Shown: positions 15,807-24,512, counted from the stretch's first letter. The stretch is 40,232 nt of DNA from Anaerolineales bacterium (GCA_016789345.1 JAEURG010000255.1:1-40232), one strand, 5' to 3'. Numbers and translations: made by a program. Notes: generated from the sequence alone by a model not told the origin.

Positions 15807-16849
15807 GTGTTTTGCCCCTTCTTAATAAATTTTTGACGCGCACCTTCAACTAACAATGCAAACAACACCAAGACACCTTGTAAAACGCCTGAAAGTGATG
15901 AGTCAAGTTTCATCACAATTGGCAATTGAATACTGCCGATATTTAATGCGGCAAAGAACAATGCCACAGGAATCGCCCAAATGGCTTGATAATTAATCAA
16001 CATGGCAACCATCAAGCCGAGGTAACCGTACCCGCTTGAAATCGAGGGAATGAGGCGATGATACACAGCGGCAACCTGCATCGCGCCAGCCAATCCAGCC
16101 AGTGCACCACAAATCAAAAAAGAATACATCGCGTATTGCCAAGTGGGGATGCCTAGCAAATATGCCGCGCGGAAATTTTTGCCGACTGCTTTTAACTTCA
16201 AACCAAAGTATGTGCCTTGTAATAGAAAAAAAACAATGATGATTGCTATGAGTGCAATGCCTAACGCCCACGGACTGATGCGAAGATTTGCAAGTAAGGG
16301 TAATGAAAATTCATCTGGGAACGGAACTGTGCCACTCATGGAGGCAACGCCTGGTCGCTTCCATGGACCGAAGATGAGATAAATGGTTAAGGCTGTAGCA
16401 ACGAAATTCAAGCCCAGCCCGCCAAAGATTTCGTTCACGCCACCAAATACTTTTAAGATGCCTGTGAAAGCCGCCCAAATTGCGCCACCTATCATGCCGC
16501 CTAAAATTGCTAATGTGATGATGAGGGCTGGCGGTAAATCGCTTTCGAGAAAATAACGATAAACCCAAGTAGTTGCAATTGCACCTAACACTACTTGACC
16601 TTCTACGCCGATGTTCCATAACCCTGCTGAAAATGTAACGAGCAAACCAGCTGTCACCAACAAAAGCGGAACGAAAGCAACAAGCACTTCAGCAAATTTT
16701 CGCATTTCGCCAAACGAACCTTTGAACATATTTCTGAAGGCTTCGGTTGGAGAAGCGTCTATCGAAATCAATATCAATGACACAACACCAAATGATAAAG
16801 CCAATGCAATGATTTGAAATAGCAAACCGCTAAAGCGACTCTTAAGCAT
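15803..16849 (-). CDS. ABC transporter permease, nucleoside type (NupP/BmpB-like)
   Basis: A 348-residue membrane permease paired with 14808. It has about nine helices, with the conserved AFVPLLLVTAGLLVTFSAG, WNIGVEGQVVLGA and GKNFRAAYLLGIPTWQYAMYS (the EAA-like coupling loop in this family, cut here). The start overlaps the ATPase stop by eight bases, and the end overlaps the next permease by four, so one polycistronic message serves all three. Predicted role: half of the inner-membrane pore for nucleoside uptake. Confidence 0.9.
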   Translation of the reverse strand: MLKSRFSGLLFQIIALALSFGVVSLILISIDASPTEAFRNMFKGSFGEMRKFAEVLVAFVPLLLVTAGLLVTFSAGLWNIGVEGQVVLGAIATTWVYRYFLESDLPPALIITLAILGGMIGGAIWAAFTGILKVFGGVNEIFGGLGLNFVATALTIYLIFGPWKRPGVASMSGTVPFPDEFSLPLLANLRISPWALGIALIAIIIVFFLLQGTYFGLKLKAVGKNFRAAYLLGIPTWQYAMYSFLICGALAGLAGAMQVAAVYHRLIPSISSGYGYLGLMVAMLINYQAIWAIPVALFFAALNIGSIQLPIVMKLDSSLSGVLQGVLVLFALLVEGARQKFIKKGQNT

Positions 16850-18332
16850 GTTCGCCTCCTATCTCTGCCCAGCCTTTGCCGCCGATTAACTCACCAAGTT
16901 CTTCAACGCTGGTTTTATTTGCATCCAAAGGTTGTGAAATTTTCCCACTAAAGAAAACTAACACACGGTCGCTGTATTGTAAAATTTCTTCAAGGTCTGA
17001 TGACATAAAAATTATCGAAGCATTTTGTTTGCATCTTTCTTTTAATTTGCCCCAAATATAAATCACCGATTCAATATCCAAACCGCGTGTGGGATGTTCA
17101 AGCAAAATTAATGAAAGCGGATTTTGCAATAATGCCAACTCAGCACGTTGTTGATTCCCACCTGAAAGCGACTCAACAGGAGTGTGTGGTGTGCCACGAA
17201 TGTTGAAAGATTGGATACGTTCTTGTGTTAATGTTTGACCTGCAACACGGTCAATAAAAATGCCACGCGGTTCTTCTGCCAATACAAAATGGTCGGTCAA
17301 CGTCAGACCTGGCACTAACGCCTCTTCTAATCTTGCGGCGGGCAGAAAACTGACTCCATTCCTTTTGAAAACATGATATGACTTCCCGCTTAAATCTTGA
17401 CTTTTGAGCTGTATCTTGCCACCCACAGGGCGGACTAAGCCCGCACATGCTCGCATAAATAAATTTTGTCCAGAACCTTCCATACCCGCTAAGCCTATCA
17501 CTTCGCCTTCTCGAACCTCTACATTGATATTTTTTATTTTCAAACGGGCATCTTCTAATGAAACATCATTGAGTGAAAGAACTGTCTCGCCAACTGGCGC
17601 GGATTGTCTTTCTCCTAATGTCACTTCTTTACCAAACATCATCTCGACAAATTTTTTGGTTTGATACGGTGGCGTTAATTCACCGACTAATTCGCCAGCA
17701 CGTAGCACCACAACACGGTCACATAAACTTTCAACATCTTCTAGCTTATGAGACACAAAAATAACGGTCATGGCTTGCTCTGGGAATTTTCTTAACGTTG
17801 TAAACAATTTTTCTTTTTGGGCAGTGCTAATGCCTGTAGTGGGTTCATCTAAAATAAACAGGCGCACGCCCAAAAATAATAAACGCATAATTTCAAGTTG
17901 TTGACGTTCCCCCACTGTTAGTGAATCGACATAATTTTCAGGGTCTAGTGAAAAGCCGTATTCTTTTGCAAGTAAATTAAAATCTTGTGTGGCTTCTTTT
18001 CTATTTGGAAAAAAACTACTTGGCATACCCAATAAAAAGTTATCTAAAATTTTCATGGGAGGGAAATCTAACGGGTCTTGATGCAACATGCCAATGCCAT
18101 GTTTAATGGCATCGGCTGGTGAGTTCATGATGACAGGTACACCATCTAAAAGAATTTCACTGCCTGAATCAGCATGAATAAAGCCCGATAAAACTTTCAT
18201 CAACGTGCTTTTGCCCGCGCCATTTTCTCCTAAAATTCCTTGAATACTGCCAGATGGAATCGTAAGATTAATATTTTTATTGGCGTGAACGTTCCCAAAA
18301 TGTTTGTTTACGTTTTTGAATTCAACATTCAT
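16842..18332 (-). CDS. ABC transporter ATP-binding protein (two NBDs, nucleoside/sugar type)
   Basis: A 496-residue tandem ATPase. NBD1 has Walker A GENGAGKST (34-42), signature LTVGERQQLE and Walker B LFILDEPT. NBD2 has the degenerate Walker A GMEGSGQN, signature LSGGNQQRAEL and LILLEHPTRGLD, the usual pattern for RbsA/NupO-like subunits where only one site is fully active. It energises the permeases at 15803 and 14808 with the BMP lipoprotein at 18502. The intervening 170 bases contain two repeats, one acting as a terminator, so the binding protein can be made in excess. Confidence 0.93.
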   Translation of the reverse strand: MNVEFKNVNKHFGNVHANKNINLTIPSGSIQGILGENGAGKSTLMKVLSGFIHADSGSEILLDGVPVIMNSPADAIKHGIGMLHQDPLDFPPMKILDNFLLGMPSSFFPNRKEATQDFNLLAKEYGFSLDPENYVDSLTVGERQQLEIMRLLFLGVRLFILDEPTTGISTAQKEKLFTTLRKFPEQAMTVIFVSHKLEDVESLCDRVVVLRAGELVGELTPPYQTKKFVEMMFGKEVTLGERQSAPVGETVLSLNDVSLEDARLKIKNINVEVREGEVIGLAGMEGSGQNLFMRACAGLVRPVGGKIQLKSQDLSGKSYHVFKRNGVSFLPAARLEEALVPGLTLTDHFVLAEEPRGIFIDRVAGQTLTQERIQSFNIRGTPHTPVESLSGGNQQRAELALLQNPLSLILLEHPTRGLDIESVIYIWGKLKERCKQNASIIFMSSDLEEILQYSDRVLVFFSGKISQPLDANKTSVEELGELIGGKGWAEIGGEHA

Positions 18333-18351
18333 AGGCAGTTAGTTTCCTTTT

Positions 18352-18435
18352 GTCACCCTGAGCGAATGCGAAGGGTCTCTACAATTATCTTTGAGATTCT
18401 TCGCCACAAAAAGCAAGAGCGTGGCTCAGAATGAC
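18352..18435. repeat. Inverted pair of GTCATTCTGAGCG-type repeats
   Basis: A head-to-head pair: GTCACCCTGAGCGAATGCGAAGGGTCTC (18352-18379 region) and the reverse-oriented GAGATTCTTCG... CTCAGAATGAC (18393-18435). The family is the one read in proteins as CHSERSEES. Its copy at 21000-21026 lies inside a gene. It separates the BMP terminator from the ATPase start. Confidence 0.75.
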
Positions 18436-18459
18436 AAATAATGATATGTATAAAAAAAT

Positions 18460-18486
18460 GTAGGGGCGAGGTGACCTCGCCCCTAC
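18460..18486 (-). terminator. Palindromic repeat acting as terminator of the BMP gene
   Basis: Perfect 13-bp arms (GTAGGGGCGAGGT and complement) around one G. On the - strand it lies directly after the BMP stop (18502) and is followed by seven Ts, so it has the form of an intrinsic terminator. An imperfect copy of the same palindrome lies at 37351-37377. Confidence 0.8.
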
Positions 18487-18501
18487 AAGAAAAATCAAAT
18501 C

Positions 18502-19761
18502 TTATTCAGACGCGCTCAAGCCTTGCATGCCTTCGAGCAGTTGGGGCAAGTACCAAACTTGTTGGTCAGATGCAACTTCCCCATCGGCAAGATACGGTGT
18601 TCCATCTTGCAAGTTGATTGGACCCGTCCACAAGTCTAATCCAGCGGCGAGTTCAGCGATGAACTCATCTAAAATGGCGACGTTTTCAGCACTGAGAGCA
18701 TCACCTTTGACGAAACCAATCGCAGAAGTGTCATGGTTGTTGAGGTCAGACCAATCTGGTCCAGACCAAATGAATTGTGATTCCCAAGAACCATCTGCGG
18801 CAGATTGAATCGCGGCAAGATAATCCGGTCCCCAGTTGAAGAACGGAACGCCTAAACAAACTTCTGGAGCGGCATCACAGGCGTTAATATAGTCATACGC
18901 CACAGCAAGTGATGGTGTGCCTTCGTCTGTTAACTTTTTGGCTTCTGGTAAGTTGACAGAGTTATCAATACCAGAGATGACTACATCAAAGCCAGTGGTG
19001 TAAAAATCTTTAGATACATCCACAGGGTCGGTAGTAAAACCAGGAATGTGGAACCAGAAACCAATCCAAGTGACTTTGAATTCCAAATCAGTTGTCTTAC
19101 CGGCTTTTTCGTGGCAATACTTTGCGCCCAAATAAGCAGAAGCGGTTAAGCGGCGGGTTTCATCGTTAATCAATGGTCCCAAATAACCAATCTTGCCAGT
19201 GGTGGAAGAAAGCGCGGCGGCACAGCCAGCAATCATCTTGCCGTATTCCATGCGTCCCATAATATTCATCAAATTTGGAATCTCTTGATAGGCTTTGCCA
19301 TCGGGCCAAACTTGGTCGCCAGATGCCATAATCACATACACATCAGGGTTGGCTTTTGCAAAAGTGGTTGAAGCGTCTTTCATGTCATCTGAATTGAAGA
19401 TGACCAACTTCGCACCTTGTGCAACCAATTCTTCAGCCAATTGGTCAGGTGTGGTGCCAGGGCGGTCGGCTGGGTTTACCTTATCAAGGTAAATCATCTT
19501 CGCGCCGGTCTTTTCTTCTACATACAAACCGGCATCATAATGCGCTTGGCTCCAACCACCATCATTATATGGACCCACCAACAACATACCAAATACAAAC
19601 GGTTCAGCGGGTGCCTCTGTGACGGCTTCGGTAGCAGGCGCGTCAGTTGCAGGTGCTTCGGTTTCAGCGGGTGGTGCTTCTGTGGCAGGTGTGCCACATG
19701 CCGAAAGCGCGAACACAAAAACAAACAACAAACTTACAAGTCGAGCAAAATTCTTTCTCAT
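18502..19761 (-). CDS. BMP-family substrate-binding lipoprotein
   Basis: A 419-residue surface lipoprotein. A basic n-region (MRKNFARL), hydrophobic core and lipobox LSAC (Cys at about 22) are followed by an acidic Ala/Glu/Pro/Thr-rich linker (TEAPPAETEAPATD...). The mature part has FGMLLVGPYNDGGWSQAHYDAG, cut here to PYNDGGWSQAHYDAG, typical of basic membrane protein nucleoside receptors. The start at 19761 is chosen over an in-frame upstream ATG because GGAG lies at the right spacing and the signal peptide begins there. It binds the nucleoside outside and delivers it to the ABC permeases. A promoter lies at 19845-19874. Confidence 0.92.
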   Translation of the reverse strand: MRKNFARLVSLLFVFVFALSACGTPATEAPPAETEAPATDAPATEAVTEAPAEPFVFGMLLVGPYNDGGWSQAHYDAGLYVEEKTGAKMIYLDKVNPADRPGTTPDQLAEELVAQGAKLVIFNSDDMKDASTTFAKANPDVYVIMASGDQVWPDGKAYQEIPNLMNIMGRMEYGKMIAGCAAALSSTTGKIGYLGPLINDETRRLTASAYLGAKYCHEKAGKTTDLEFKVTWIGFWFHIPGFTTDPVDVSKDFYTTGFDVVISGIDNSVNLPEAKKLTDEGTPSLAVAYDYINACDAAPEVCLGVPFFNWGPDYLAAIQSAADGSWESQFIWSGPDWSDLNNHDTSAIGFVKGDALSAENVAILDEFIAELAAGLDLWTGPINLQDGTPYLADGEVASDQQVWYLPQLLEGMQGLSASE

Positions 19762-19844
19762 TTTTCTTCTCCTATTGAAAATGATTTTGGACAGTTCTGT
19801 TAGAGTCAATAACTTTCCGATGCCTCCTTTCAGTTGTCTAAACG

Positions 19845-19874
19845 ATTTTATCAGAAGAAATCTTTTTGTGACAA
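19845..19874 (-). promoter_or_regulatory. Sigma70-like promoter for the BMP gene
   Basis: On the - strand: -35 TTGTCA (19869-19874), 18-base spacer, -10 TAAAAT (19845-19850). It would give a leader of about 75 bases before the 19761 start. This supports the shorter start. I saw no purine riboswitch consensus in the leader. Confidence 0.55.
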
Positions 19875-19890
19875 ATTGCACATGAGGCAG

Positions 19891-21969
19891 TTATGGCTGA
19901 CAACCAAACTCGCTTCTCACCTGACTGATAGTTGTTTGCTGTTCCAACGAGCTTTCGGTTTCTCTTTCAATTCTGCTCCATAACTTACACAACATCGGAC
20001 CAACATAATTTTTTGAAACCTGATAACTCTCTTTAGACAATTTTACCGCTTTTTCCCAATTGTTAACATGAGCATATCCTTCGATATAGACAAATCTTTC
20101 GACAGGGTCATTAGGTGTATCACCCAAAGCAAAGGCTTGTTCAGCAATATTAACGACACTTTCCCAATCTTTTTTCTGGCGGGCTAATTCTGCCTGAGAA
20201 AAATAATAGCACCAATCTTTTTCTGGTTCACTTCCATAAAATTGACTTGGCAAATGATATGCCTTCTCAAACAAAATCACATTTTGATTTGTATATCTAG
20301 CAACATCTCTTAATGCTGGTGGAAGCAAACGATTATTTTCTTCCACTTCTGGGTCTAACACGCGGAAGCACTTTGGGGGTTCAAAATATATAGCAACAAT
20401 ATTGGTTGTATTCCCATAAAATGTTGGACCAATGTAATACAACTCATGCGCTTGACCAGGCTCTACACTTGGTAAAGTTTTGCCAACGCGAAATGAAGCA
20501 AAATACAACATCAAATTCATATCGCCGGGCGGCGAGTAAATCCAATTGAGTGGACCAGTCAACGAATTATCTGAAAAATATGTGACTGGAAAATCGTTAG
20601 CAAGCAAAATGGTCCCTTTTTCAAAATTTGGAATACGTTCCGTCATTTGCCAGAATAATTGTTGTTGTGTATGCCAATCTCGTCTGTAAATATCTTCGAG
20701 TTGAAAGTGTCTGCTTCCAGCAAAGCCAATTAATAATGCAACAAGAATCATTTGCGCTCGTTGATTCTTTATCAATGCAATCATACTTGCCAACAAAATA
20801 CTTGACCCCAACATAAATGGGAGCATGAATCTGTCCATTGAGAAATTGAATTGCGGCATGTTGCCACTCACCCACACTGCGCCACCTGAAAGCCCCCAGA
20901 AAATTAATCCGAGCCAGCCTGCACGTTGAGCAAAATCATTATCACTACTGCGTATGCTCAAGCCGCCGTCCTCGGCGGCGGTTATTTTTGATTTTGGTAG
21001 AGATTCTTCGCTTCGCTCAGAATGACACAAATGCAAATAAACACCAACTAAAACAATTGTCACGATTAATAAAATAATCATTAACGAAAGTGTAAGCGGA
21101 CCAAAACCTGTTAATCCAATATCGTAAAATGGATTAAGCCATGCTTGAAAGACAGTTCTCCAAAAACTTAAGAAAACATTATTGATGAGTAATAAAATGC
21201 CTGAAAAAAAGTTTTCTCGAATTGCATCGAGCAGAACATATCCATAACTTGCGTTTTGATAAGTGAAGAAGAACGCGCGCCAAATGGTCACGCCAAGAAA
21301 AATGCCGAAGTATGGCAGAAACAGTTTGACGGTCGAAATGAGGCGTTGTTTTATATCTCCAGATAAAAATTGATAAAAGATAATCAATCTAGCAAATTCA
21401 AGAAAATAAAAATATTCCATCGTTATCAAATTGACAAACGCAAAAAAGTAGGAGGCGATAAATAATGGAATGCGATATTTTTCAGATTGTAATGCAAGTA
21501 ATGAAAGATAAAGCGAAAATAAAAATGCGGATAGCACAATATAAAAATGGCTGTACATAAATGCGATGAAGTGTTGCCCCATGCCGGGGTATACGAGAAA
21601 AAACAAACTCGCCCACAAGTTTTGTTTTTCATGTTTGGGATATAAAGTGCATAAAATTTTCCATAATAAAAATGCAGTGAGCCAACGTAAGATGATTGCC
21701 AGCAATTGCCAAGCCCAGGGATTTGCCCCAACGATGGGTATGGTGATTTGATAAATCATTCCCCAAAATGGACGACTCGTTGAAAATGTTTTTGTAAGCA
21801 TTTCCGAACCGAGTTGGAAATACGTCCACATCCACGGAAATTCATCCCAATAAAATCCGCGTTGCCAGAAAAATAATCCATACACAAGTGCAGATATGAA
21901 AAGCAAAAACCATGGTGTGGTTTTTGTTGTGAGTTTTATATTATTTATTTTTTCGGAAAAGTTTTTCAT
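19891..21969 (-). CDS. GT-C-like polytopic membrane protein with TPR-like tail
   Basis: A 692-residue membrane protein with about eleven or more helices. The first periplasmic loop has the acidic FYWDEFPWMWTYF, reminiscent of the GT-C DE/DD motif. A soluble C-terminal region has helical repeats (WESVVNIAEQAFALGD, YAHVNNWEKAVKLSKES). I infer a GT-C glycosyltransferase using polyprenyl-linked sugar, without a known acceptor. The start at 21969 was chosen because upstream codons to 22023 lie inside a palindromic repeat. Residues about 315-344 come from in-frame DNA repeats. It sits among purine genes with no obvious link to them. Confidence 0.75.
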   Translation of the reverse strand: MKNFSEKINNIKLTTKTTPWFLLFISALVYGLFFWQRGFYWDEFPWMWTYFQLGSEMLTKTFSTSRPFWGMIYQITIPIVGANPWAWQLLAIILRWLTAFLLWKILCTLYPKHEKQNLWASLFFLVYPGMGQHFIAFMYSHFYIVLSAFLFSLYLSLLALQSEKYRIPLFIASYFFAFVNLITMEYFYFLEFARLIIFYQFLSGDIKQRLISTVKLFLPYFGIFLGVTIWRAFFFTYQNASYGYVLLDAIRENFFSGILLLINNVFLSFWRTVFQAWLNPFYDIGLTGFGPLTLSLMIILLIVTIVLVGVYLHLCHSERSEESLPKSKITAAEDGGLSIRSSDNDFAQRAGWLGLIFWGLSGGAVWVSGNMPQFNFSMDRFMLPFMLGSSILLASMIALIKNQRAQMILVALLIGFAGSRHFQLEDIYRRDWHTQQQLFWQMTERIPNFEKGTILLANDFPVTYFSDNSLTGPLNWIYSPPGDMNLMLYFASFRVGKTLPSVEPGQAHELYYIGPTFYGNTTNIVAIYFEPPKCFRVLDPEVEENNRLLPPALRDVARYTNQNVILFEKAYHLPSQFYGSEPEKDWCYYFSQAELARQKKDWESVVNIAEQAFALGDTPNDPVERFVYIEGYAHVNNWEKAVKLSKESYQVSKNYVGPMLCKLWSRIERETESSLEQQTTISQVRSEFGCQP
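20940..21026. repeat. Two dispersed repeats inserted in frame in the GT-C gene
   Basis: A GCCGCCG-tcct-CGGCGGC hairpin (20962-20979) and a GAGATTCTTCG/CTCAGAATGAC-type unit (21000-21026) are joined. On the - strand they encode CHSERSEES and, later, AAEDGGL. They keep the frame and place a charged loop between two membrane helices. Confidence 0.78.
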
Positions 21970-21979
21970 AAATTTAATT

Positions 21980-22008
21980 GTAGGGACACGGCGACGCCGT
22001 GTCCCTAC
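21980..22008. repeat. 29-bp near-perfect palindrome between arcC and the GT-C gene
   Basis: GTAGGGACACGGCG (21980-21993), one A, and its complement (21995-22008). It resembles the 18460 palindrome in its GTAGGG ends. It spans the gap after carbamate kinase (stop 22013) and before the GT-C gene start. It could form a hairpin on the message but no T-run follows. Confidence 0.82.
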
Positions 22009-22012
22009 ATAT

Positions 22013-22963
22013 TTAAGGAACAATCCAAGTGCCTGTTTCTTTTTTCAAAGCACGACCAATATTTTCTGGATTTGTAATCAAGGCTTCTTTGCCACCGTTT
22101 TCTAAATACCAAATTGCGGCTTGAATTTTTGGAGCCATTGAACCTTTTGCGAAATGAATTCCTTCATCCAAATAGGCTTTGGCTTCAGCGACTGTAATTT
22201 TATCTAACCATTGTTGATTTGGTTTTCCAAAATTGATGGCTACTTTTTCAACAGCCGTTGCAATCAAAAGCATATCGGCTTTGAGCCTTTGAGCAAGCAA
22301 TGACGATGCAAAATCTTTATCAATCACTGCCGCAACACCTTGCAATTCTCCATCGCCTCTATCAACTACAGGAATCCCGCCACCGCCCACTGTGATGACA
22401 ACTTGTCCAGCGTCTAGTAATAATTTGACCGAATCAAACTCAACAATTTCTTTTGGCATTGGAGACGCGACGACTCTTCTCCAGCCTCTGCCTGCATCTT
22501 CCACTACCGACCATTTCATTTCCTTTTCACGGCGTTTTGCTTCGGCTTCATCCATGAATGAGCCAATCGGTTTGGTTGGTTTTTGAAAAGCAGAATCTTT
22601 TGAATCAACCAACATTTGCGTCACAATCGTCGCGGCTTTTTTATTTATCTTGCGTTTGAAAAATTCATTTCGCAAGGCTTGTTGTAATTCATAACCAATC
22701 GCGCCTTGCGAATCAGCACCACAAACATCCAATGGAACTTCATGCATGCCTTCCACTTTCGCGGCGATTTCAGAACGCCTCAAAATGAATCCAACTTGCG
22801 GACCATTTCCATGTCCAATAGCGAGATTCCAGCCCGCTTCAATCATATCCGCCAAATGCACGGATGTTTCTCGAAGCGCAACTTCTTGGTCTTCGACACT
22901 GATTCTTTTTTCATCTTTTATCAAAGCATTGCCGCCAATGGCGACGACTGCTAATTTAGTCAT
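22013..22963 (-). CDS. arcC: Carbamate kinase
   Basis: A 316-residue amino-acid kinase-fold enzyme, transferring phosphate between carbamoyl phosphate and ADP to make ATP. Motifs are VAIGGNALI (7-15), GHGNGPQVG, the PIGSFM loop and VITVGGGGIPVV. The length is standard (about 310). Next to a YgeW-like carbamoyltransferase it would recover ATP from carbamoyl phosphate released by ureido-compound breakdown; the alternative is a classical arginine deiminase route, but no arcA is in the window. The ATG has GGAG about 7 bases upstream. The stop lies just downstream of a palindrome. Confidence 0.93.
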   Translation of the reverse strand: MTKLAVVAIGGNALIKDEKRISVEDQEVALRETSVHLADMIEAGWNLAIGHGNGPQVGFILRRSEIAAKVEGMHEVPLDVCGADSQGAIGYELQQALRNEFFKRKINKKAATIVTQMLVDSKDSAFQKPTKPIGSFMDEAEAKRREKEMKWSVVEDAGRGWRRVVASPMPKEIVEFDSVKLLLDAGQVVITVGGGGIPVVDRGDGELQGVAAVIDKDFASSLLAQRLKADMLLIATAVEKVAINFGKPNQQWLDKITVAEAKAYLDEGIHFAKGSMAPKIQAAIWYLENGGKEALITNPENIGRALKKETGTWIVP

Positions 22964-23070
22964 AAGGTCTCCTGGTCTTATTGGTCTGACAGGTCTTATT
23001 AGTCTTACAAGTCTAAAAGGTCAAGCGATTCTTCGACCATTTAGACTTGTAAGACCTTTTAGACTATTAC
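22964..23070. repeat. 9-bp periodic array and inverted counterpart
   Basis: From 22964, seven degenerate 9-base units follow the pattern nGGTCTTAT / AGTCTTAC / AAGTCTAAA. From 23035 inverted units follow (GACCATTTA, GACTTGTAA, GACCTTTTA). The overlap forms a hairpin: 23002-23022 pairs with 23035-23055 at 20 of 21 positions, 12-base loop. The array touches the start of arcC and the stop of ygeW. Confidence 0.8.
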
Positions 23071-24047
23071 GACATAGTTAGTGCCATCACTGCTTTTTGT
23101 GCATGTAAACGATTTTCCGCTTCATCATAAACAACGGAATGAGGTCCATCAATCACGCCATCTGTGACTTCGAGTCCACGATCTGCAGGAAGGCAGTGCA
23201 TATAGATAGAATCTTCCTTTGTTAATTTCATGCGGCGTTCATCTGTAATCCATGATTTATATTTATCAATCAAGGCTTTGCCTTCATCTTTTCCAGTTGT
23301 GGTCATCATGGGTCCCCATGATTTTGGATAAACAACATCTGCATCTTTGAAGGCTTCGTCCATGTTATCGGTTACGTCAAAACCAACGCCATATTTTTTA
23401 GCATTGTCTTTGGCTTGTTGCATAATGTCAGGCATTAACTTAAATTCGGGTGGATGTGCCAACACCACGTCACAACCGAAGCGAGTCATTTGTAAAATCA
23501 AAGATTGGGGAACAGAAATCGGTTTGCTATAAGATGCGGCATATGCCCACGAAACAACAACTTTCTTCTTTTTGAGGTCGCGTCCTTTTTTTTCTTGAAT
23601 GGTCATCAAATCTGCTAAACATTGAAATGGATGATATACATCACATTGCATATTTAAAATGGGTGTGCGACTGGCTTTGGCAACTTCGTTGATATATTTG
23701 TTTCCAAAATCCCAATCACATTGACGAATGGCAATGCCATCGAAATAACGTCCAAAAATTTCACCAATTTCTTTGGCAGTATCACCATGTGAAATTTGAG
23801 TCGTTTCACTATCAATGAATGCGGCATGTCCACCTAATTGAGCCATGCCGGCTTCGAAAGAACCGCGTGTGCGTGTGGACGTGAAAAAGAAAAGCATTGC
23901 CAATGTTTTATCTCGCAACAAGGCATGTGATTCTCCTAATGCGCGTTTACGTTTCAAATCCCAAGCCACATCTAAAACTGTTTCAACTTCTTCTTTGGTG
24001 AAATCTAAATCACCGATAAAGTCACGTCCTCTAAAATTTGTTTGCAT
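23067..24047 (-). CDS. ygeW: YgeW-like knotted carbamoyltransferase
   Basis: A 326-residue member of the aspartate/ornithine carbamoyltransferase superfamily. The carbamoyl-phosphate motif is FTSTRTRGSFE (55-65), then QCDVYHPFQCLAD (134-146) and HCLPADRG (284-291). The proline-rich SKPISVPQS (174-182) and YPKSWGP (240-246) replace the ornithine loop of classical OTC and match the knotted YgeW group. It is shorter than E. coli YgeW (396). YgeW, YgeY, YgeX and SsnA-like genes have been linked to bacterial purine/urate catabolism through ureido intermediates; this gene is next to ygeY and arcC. Start ATG has AAGGAG. Confidence 0.83.
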   Translation of the reverse strand: MQTNFRGRDFIGDLDFTKEEVETVLDVAWDLKRKRALGESHALLRDKTLAMLFFFTSTRTRGSFEAGMAQLGGHAAFIDSETTQISHGDTAKEIGEIFGRYFDGIAIRQCDWDFGNKYINEVAKASRTPILNMQCDVYHPFQCLADLMTIQEKKGRDLKKKKVVVSWAYAASYSKPISVPQSLILQMTRFGCDVVLAHPPEFKLMPDIMQQAKDNAKKYGVGFDVTDNMDEAFKDADVVYPKSWGPMMTTTGKDEGKALIDKYKSWITDERRMKLTKEDSIYMHCLPADRGLEVTDGVIDGPHSVVYDEAENRLHAQKAVMALTMS

Positions 24048-24066
24048 AATTAGTCTCCTTGTTTAT

Positions 24067-24512
24067 TAGTTTGCTAGTTAGCTAGTTTTTGGTTTATTGG
24101 TTACAGTCTTATTTAGATATGTGATTAATCCGTTGATAAGTTTCTTAATTTCAATTGTTAATTCATAGGCTTTCTTTAATTCATCTTCATTAATATAGTC
24201 TGCGTCCAAAGCAAGGTATAACTCTGATTGAACCTCTCCAGCAGACCGACGTGCCATTTTCAAGAAACGAACAAACTCAGCGTTATAGCCAGCTTCAAAT
24301 CCCTCAGCAATATTGTGCATAATTGAGCCCGCCGCTCTTTGAATTTGATCTCGCAATCCAAAGTCACGAGAGAATTTCTCTTTCCGAGTTAATGCATAAA
24401 TATAGCCTGCTAATTCTCTAGCCTTTTTCCATGATTCTAATTCCTCAAAGTTTTTAAGCGTCGTCATAAGAAATGAACTAGTGAACCAGCCAACTAGTCA
24501 ACTAGTAAACTA
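24067..24512. mobile_element. Candidate 446-bp element bounded by inverted repeats
   Basis: Inverted 19-base ends TAGTTTGCTAGTTAGCTAG (24067-24085) and its counterpart at 24494-24512 share 16 of 19 positions. Outside, an 8-base periodic array (AACTAGTG-type units, 24476-24515) lies on the right. The four-helix gene fills the interior. The right end supplies the stop codon and last residues of ygeY, and the left end the stop of the four-helix gene. No target duplication was clear. Confidence 0.5.
24078..24467 (-). CDS. Four-helix bundle protein (S23/IVS-like)
   Basis: A 129-residue all-helical protein. It begins FEELESWKKARELAGYIYALT and has DFGLRDQIQRAAGSIMHNIAEG, the diagnostic core (cut here to LRDQIQRAAGSIMHNIAEG) of the four-helix bundle family found in 23S rRNA intervening sequences and related to the Avd accessory protein of diversity-generating retroelements. 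The biochemical role is unknown. It interrupts ygeW-ygeY and is enclosed by imperfect inverted repeats (24067-24085 and 24494-24512, 16/19); the gene's stop TAA is in the left repeat. No Shine-Dalgarno is visible. It may be cargo or part of a small mobile element. Confidence 0.85.
   Translation of the reverse strand: MTTLKNFEELESWKKARELAGYIYALTRKEKFSRDFGLRDQIQRAAGSIMHNIAEGFEAGYNAEFVRFLKMARRSAGEVQSELYLALDADYINEDELKKAYELTIEIKKLINGLITYLNKTVTNKPKTS

Noticed and set aside
19762..19850. Purine riboswitch in the BMP leader
   Set aside because: The conserved loop and junction sequence of purine riboswitches are absent.
19762..19881. Longer BMP lipoprotein start at 19881
   Set aside because: It adds 40 residues ahead of a clear signal peptide and overlaps the promoter; a good ribosome binding site precedes 19761.
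21970..22023. Longer N-terminus of the GT-C gene
   Set aside because: These codons come from a palindromic repeat and encode an arginine-rich string unlike a membrane protein start.
22964..23070. CRISPR-like array
   Set aside because: Units are only 8-9 bases, degenerate and contiguous; there are no spacers and no cas genes.
23067..24047. Classical ornithine carbamoyltransferase
   Set aside because: The ornithine loop is replaced by the proline-rich SKPISVPQS and YPKSWGP of the knotted YgeW type.
24078..24467. Diversity-generating retroelement, because the four-helix protein resembles Avd
   Set aside because: No reverse transcriptase, template/variable repeat or target gene is visible nearby.
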